Of a stretch of 64,000 bases of DNA, positions 61,700 to 64,000 are shown piece after piece. The DNA lies in the NCBI GenBank assembly GCA_050187875.1, contig JBFWXB010000005.1, forward strand, positions 1-64,000, in the 5' to 3' direction. Numbering within the stretch: position 1 is the stretch's first letter; the number at the start of each line of letters is the position of its first letter. The notes under the pieces are model-generated. The model did no database searches. It was not told the DNA's origin and saw only the letters and a program-made list of their open reading frames with translations. Both the position numbers and the translations under genes were made by a program. This stretch comes from JAFKKS01 sp050187875 (GTDB lineage: Bacteria > Pseudomonadota > Alphaproteobacteria > Rhizobiales > Xanthobacteraceae).

Positions 61700-62745
61700 G
61701 CGACGCGCCTCACAACCTCGGCAAAGATTTTGGCGGAGTGCTCCCACGTCGGAAGGTCGCTCGCGGCCATGCGTGCTGCCGCCACCAACTGCTGGCGTCG
61801 TTGCGGATTGCCGATGATCTCGCAAAGAGCCTGGGCCAATCCTTCCACGTCGTCAGGCGGGACGAGTAGGGCGGCTGCCGGTGGCACGGTGTCGGGGATG
61901 GCTCCCGCACGGGTTCCAACGACCGGCAATCCGTGCGCGAGGGCCTCGGCATAGGCCATGCCGTAACCTTCGAACCGTGAGGCCAAGACGAACACGTCGG
62001 CGCTACGGAAAGCCTCTTTGAGGCGTTCCGCCGGGACAGCGCCCAGGACCGATACCTTATCCGTCAGGCCAAGCCCGGCAATGTCGGTATCGAGTTGCGT
62101 CGCCGCCTTCGGATCGCGCGTGCGGTCGCCGACGATCGCGAGGCGCCAGGGCAGATCAGGGATCGTCGCGAGCGCGGCAATCAGCGTGTCGTATCCTTTC
62201 CGCGGCACGATCGCGCCAACCGAAAGGAGGCGGACGATTCCATCTCCCATGCCGCGCGCCGGCGGAGCCGGGTCGGTGCCGGGGGGGGCAACCGAAATGT
62301 GGCTCGCCGCGACGCCGTAATCGGTGGCGAGCAGGCGGGCCGTCGCGGCGCTCGTGGTGACGATATGCGCCGCCGACGCCAAGGCGAGACGTTCACTGGC
62401 ATGGAGGCAGGCCGCTTGGTCGGCTGTGAGGCCCGATTCCAGTGCAAGCGGGTGATGCACGAGCGCGACGAGGGGGTGGTTCTTGCCGATCTGCTTTGCC
62501 GCCTCAGGAAGCACCCCCAAGGCCAGTCCATCAACGACGATGGCCCGGCCTTCCGGAATATCCGCCAGGCAGCGGTGCGCGCTCTGAAGCGTGTCCTTAT
62601 CGGCAAAGGGGAAGCCGTCGCCGAGTCCGATAAGATCGATGTGCCAGCCGGCACGCGTGAGTTCGGTCACGATGCGACGATCGTATGCGTAGCCGCCGGT
62701 CGGAGTCGAAAGCTCTCCCGGGAAGGCGAACGCGAAGCGCCTCAC
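61696..62745 (-). CDS. GT4-family glycosyltransferase
   Basis: A 349-residue GT-B glycosyltransferase. The N-terminal acceptor domain has FPGELSTPTGGYAYDRRIVT and the His-rich VALVHHPLALESGL. The C-terminal donor domain has LLSVGAIVPRKGYDTLIAAL and FVLASRFEGYGMAYAEALAH, with the GT4 E-x7-E pattern at FEGYGMAYAE. It starts at GTG 62745 in a GTGA overlap with the PTPS-like gene (GTG 62748 is possible). No signal or membrane segment. It should attach a sugar to a cytoplasmic acceptor, presumably the product of this cluster. Confidence 0.88.
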   Translation of the reverse strand: MRRFAFAFPGELSTPTGGYAYDRRIVTELTRAGWHIDLIGLGDGFPFADKDTLQSAHRCLADIPEGRAIVVDGLALGVLPEAAKQIGKNHPLVALVHHPLALESGLTADQAACLHASERLALASAAHIVTTSAATARLLATDYGVAASHISVAPPGTDPAPPARGMGDGIVRLLSVGAIVPRKGYDTLIAALATIPDLPWRLAIVGDRTRDPKAATQLDTDIAGLGLTDKVSVLGAVPAERLKEAFRSADVFVLASRFEGYGMAYAEALAHGLPVVGTRAGAIPDTVPPAAALLVPPDDVEGLAQALCEIIGNPQRRQQLVAAARMAASDLPTWEHSAKIFAEVVRRVA

Positions 62746-63143
62746 CACAAATCGGCCTCGTACCAGGCCCGTGCGACATGTGATTCCGAGAGCGTGACAC
62801 GGATCGCTTTGAGGTCGCAGCCGCTGCGACCCAGCGCATCATCGCGTGCGACTTTCGCCAGCCGGTCGTGGATGTGCTTGCTCAAGAATTCCGTCGTCGT
62901 GTTGCGGCCCGCCAGTTCCGCGACGTCGTCGAGGTTGCGGTAATTCAACGACTGAAGAATGGCCTTTAGGGCGTCGTGGGCGCGTCCGATGTCGATGACG
63001 ATCCCGTTCTCATCCAATGTTTCGGCAAAGAAAGCGGCGTCGACGACGAATGTCGCGCCGTGCAAGGCCTGCGCCGGGCCAAACGCCACGCCACGAAACG
63101 AGTGAGCGATCATCATGTGGTCGCGAACTTCGACGGCAAACAC
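62742..63143 (-). CDS. PTPS/QueD-fold protein with altered active site
   Basis: A 133-residue 6-pyruvoyl-tetrahydropterin synthase/6-carboxytetrahydropterin synthase homologue. His14 (MIAHSFRG) and His28 (ALHGATF) match two of three zinc ligands, but the usual LHGH reads LHGA (Ala30) and the catalytic Cys four residues before the first His is Ala24. The pterin-anchoring Glu residues seem kept (NTTTEFLSKHI; TLSESHVARAWY). It starts with GTG 63143 after a GAGG site and lies 9 bases after the dehydrogenase gene. It probably binds a pterin-like compound but does not run the standard reaction. Confidence 0.85.
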   Translation of the reverse strand: MFAVEVRDHMMIAHSFRGVAFGPAQALHGATFVVDAAFFAETLDENGIVIDIGRAHDALKAILQSLNYRNLDDVAELAGRNTTTEFLSKHIHDRLAKVARDDALGRSGCDLKAIRVTLSESHVARAWYEADLW

Positions 63144-63152
63144 GATCCAACC

Positions 63153-64000
63153 TCAAGGATATGAAATGACTTGGCAGAGCGTGCCGCGTTTCGGGTCGAG
63201 AATTTGGGGAAGGCGGTGCGGCAGGTCATGAAAGGGGATGTCCGGCTCGAGCAGGCTATCGAGCCGTGGATCGGCGAGCAACGCCAGCGCGGCGGCGAGG
63301 CGGCGCGCATGGCTCCAGCGAGGGCGCCGCGACGGCGCGACCGTGCCGACCTGGCTCGATATCAACTGCAGCCGGCGGCTATGGAATGCGCCGCCGAGCG
63401 CTGCCGTCACCTTGGTTTCGCCGTACCAGCTCACTTCGACCACCTTCGATTCCTCCCCGGCAAGTCGGAGCGAGGTCTGCAGCCCCTCGCCCGTGCCGCT
63501 CGCATGGAAGACGAGGTCGCAGTTTTCGCGTGCTGCTTCCGGTGCTGCGAAACCAACACCGAGCGTGCGTGCCAATTCCCGCCGCGCAGGTTTGACGTCG
63601 ACAAGCGTCACGTCGGCGCCCGGAATGCGCCCGCACAAATAAGCGAGCAGGGCGCCGACAACGCCACCGCCGATGATGGCAATCCGATCGGCCGGGCCCG
63701 GTGCGCCATCCCACACCGCGTTCAGCGCCGTTTCCATGTTTGCCGCAAGGACTGCCCTCCGCGACGGCACGGCGTCCGGCACGAGACAAACGGCAGCGGC
63801 TGGAATGTTGAATTCGGTTTGGTGAGGATAGAGGGCAAAGACTCGGCGCTTCGCCGTATCGCCCGCATCGGCCACGATTTCTCCGACCACCGCATAGCCG
63901 TATTTCACGGGGAACGGAAAATGGCCGTCCATGAAGGGCGCGCGCATGCGCTCGAATTCGCTCGGCGGCACGTGTCCGCTCGCAACGGTCGTCTCAGTCC
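63153..64000 (-). CDS. MDR/zinc-type alcohol dehydrogenase family protein, 5' end outside window
   Basis: The C-terminal 282 codons of a medium-chain dehydrogenase. The open frame continues through the window edge (TETTVASGHVPPSEFERMRA, the usual GTE region near the substrate site), so the GTG at 63971 is not its start. The cofactor domain has RIAIIGGGVVGALLAYLCG and VTLVDVKPARRELARTLGVG. The stop is 9 bases before the PTPS-like gene, forming a dehydrogenase/PTPS-like/GT4/methyltransferase operon. The similarity to BchC-like zinc-binding dehydrogenases is only general. The zinc ligands lie mostly outside the window. Confidence 0.85.
   Translation of the reverse strand, partial: TETTVASGHVPPSEFERMRAPFMDGHFPFPVKYGYAVVGEIVADAGDTAKRRVFALYPHQTEFNIPAAAVCLVPDAVPSRRAVLAANMETALNAVWDGAPGPADRIAIIGGGVVGALLAYLCGRIPGADVTLVDVKPARRELARTLGVGFAAPEAARENCDLVFHASGTGEGLQTSLRLAGEESKVVEVSWYGETKVTAALGGAFHSRRLQLISSQVGTVAPSRRPRWSHARRLAAALALLADPRLDSLLEPDIPFHDLPHRLPQILDPKRGTLCQVISYP

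Overview
This is GC-rich, densely coded chromosomal DNA from an alphaproteobacterium, most likely of the order Hyphomicrobiales (Rhizobiales). The assignment is inferred from gene content: heterotetrameric sarcosine oxidase with a GATase1-like AraC regulator, many peptide-type ABC importers, paired hydantoinase/oxoprolinase genes, and a RibA/RibD-like/PTPS-like/glycosyltransferase cluster. I saw no rRNA, tRNA, CRISPR array, insertion sequence or phage gene. The window is a scavenging and catabolism region made of repeated modules, each pairing an importer with its hydrolases and usually a regulator.

Layout. 1-1856: start of an FAD oxidoreductase, a HAD hydrolase and a divergent LysR gene whose middle looks frame-scrambled. 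1884-8139: an AraC/GATase1-like regulator facing soxBDAG. 8480-8987: a decayed NMT1/SsuA-type binding-protein gene. 9272-13854: a PotD/iron-type ABC importer ending in a metallophosphoesterase. 14071-18275: an M28-like peptidase with an altered active site, an MFS symporter and a LysR regulator. 18460-25661: a CocE/NonD-type hydrolase, peptide permeases, ATPases and binding protein, closed by a strong terminator. 25975-27357: serine dehydratase.

27403-39447 looks like a guanidino-compound/peptide locus. Leftward run an M20 peptidase, a binding protein that appears circularly permuted, two permeases, two ATPases and an atypical ureohydrolase. Rightward run an amidinotransferase/DDAH-type enzyme, an M42 peptidase missing two metal ligands, an XRE-cupin regulator and an Asp/Glu racemase. 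39510-40322 is a methyltransferase. 40496-46724 is another complete peptide importer with an AhpD/CMD-like gene inside the operon. 47054-51601 is a branched-chain-amino-acid-type importer (livKHMGF order), convergent with hyuB-hyuA-SDR-alpha/beta hydrolase (51639-57235).

57377-64000 is the best candidate for an undescribed system. It holds a polytopic membrane protein, GTP cyclohydrolase II, a stand-alone RibD-type reductase, a SAM methyltransferase, a GT4 glycosyltransferase, a PTPS-fold protein lacking its catalytic Cys and one zinc His, and an MDR dehydrogenase that runs off the window. Together they suggest synthesis of a modified, possibly glycosylated, pterin- or flavin-like molecule; the product is inference. 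Strong hairpins recur between the binding-protein and first permease genes of three importers, probably tuning expression of the binding protein above the permeases.
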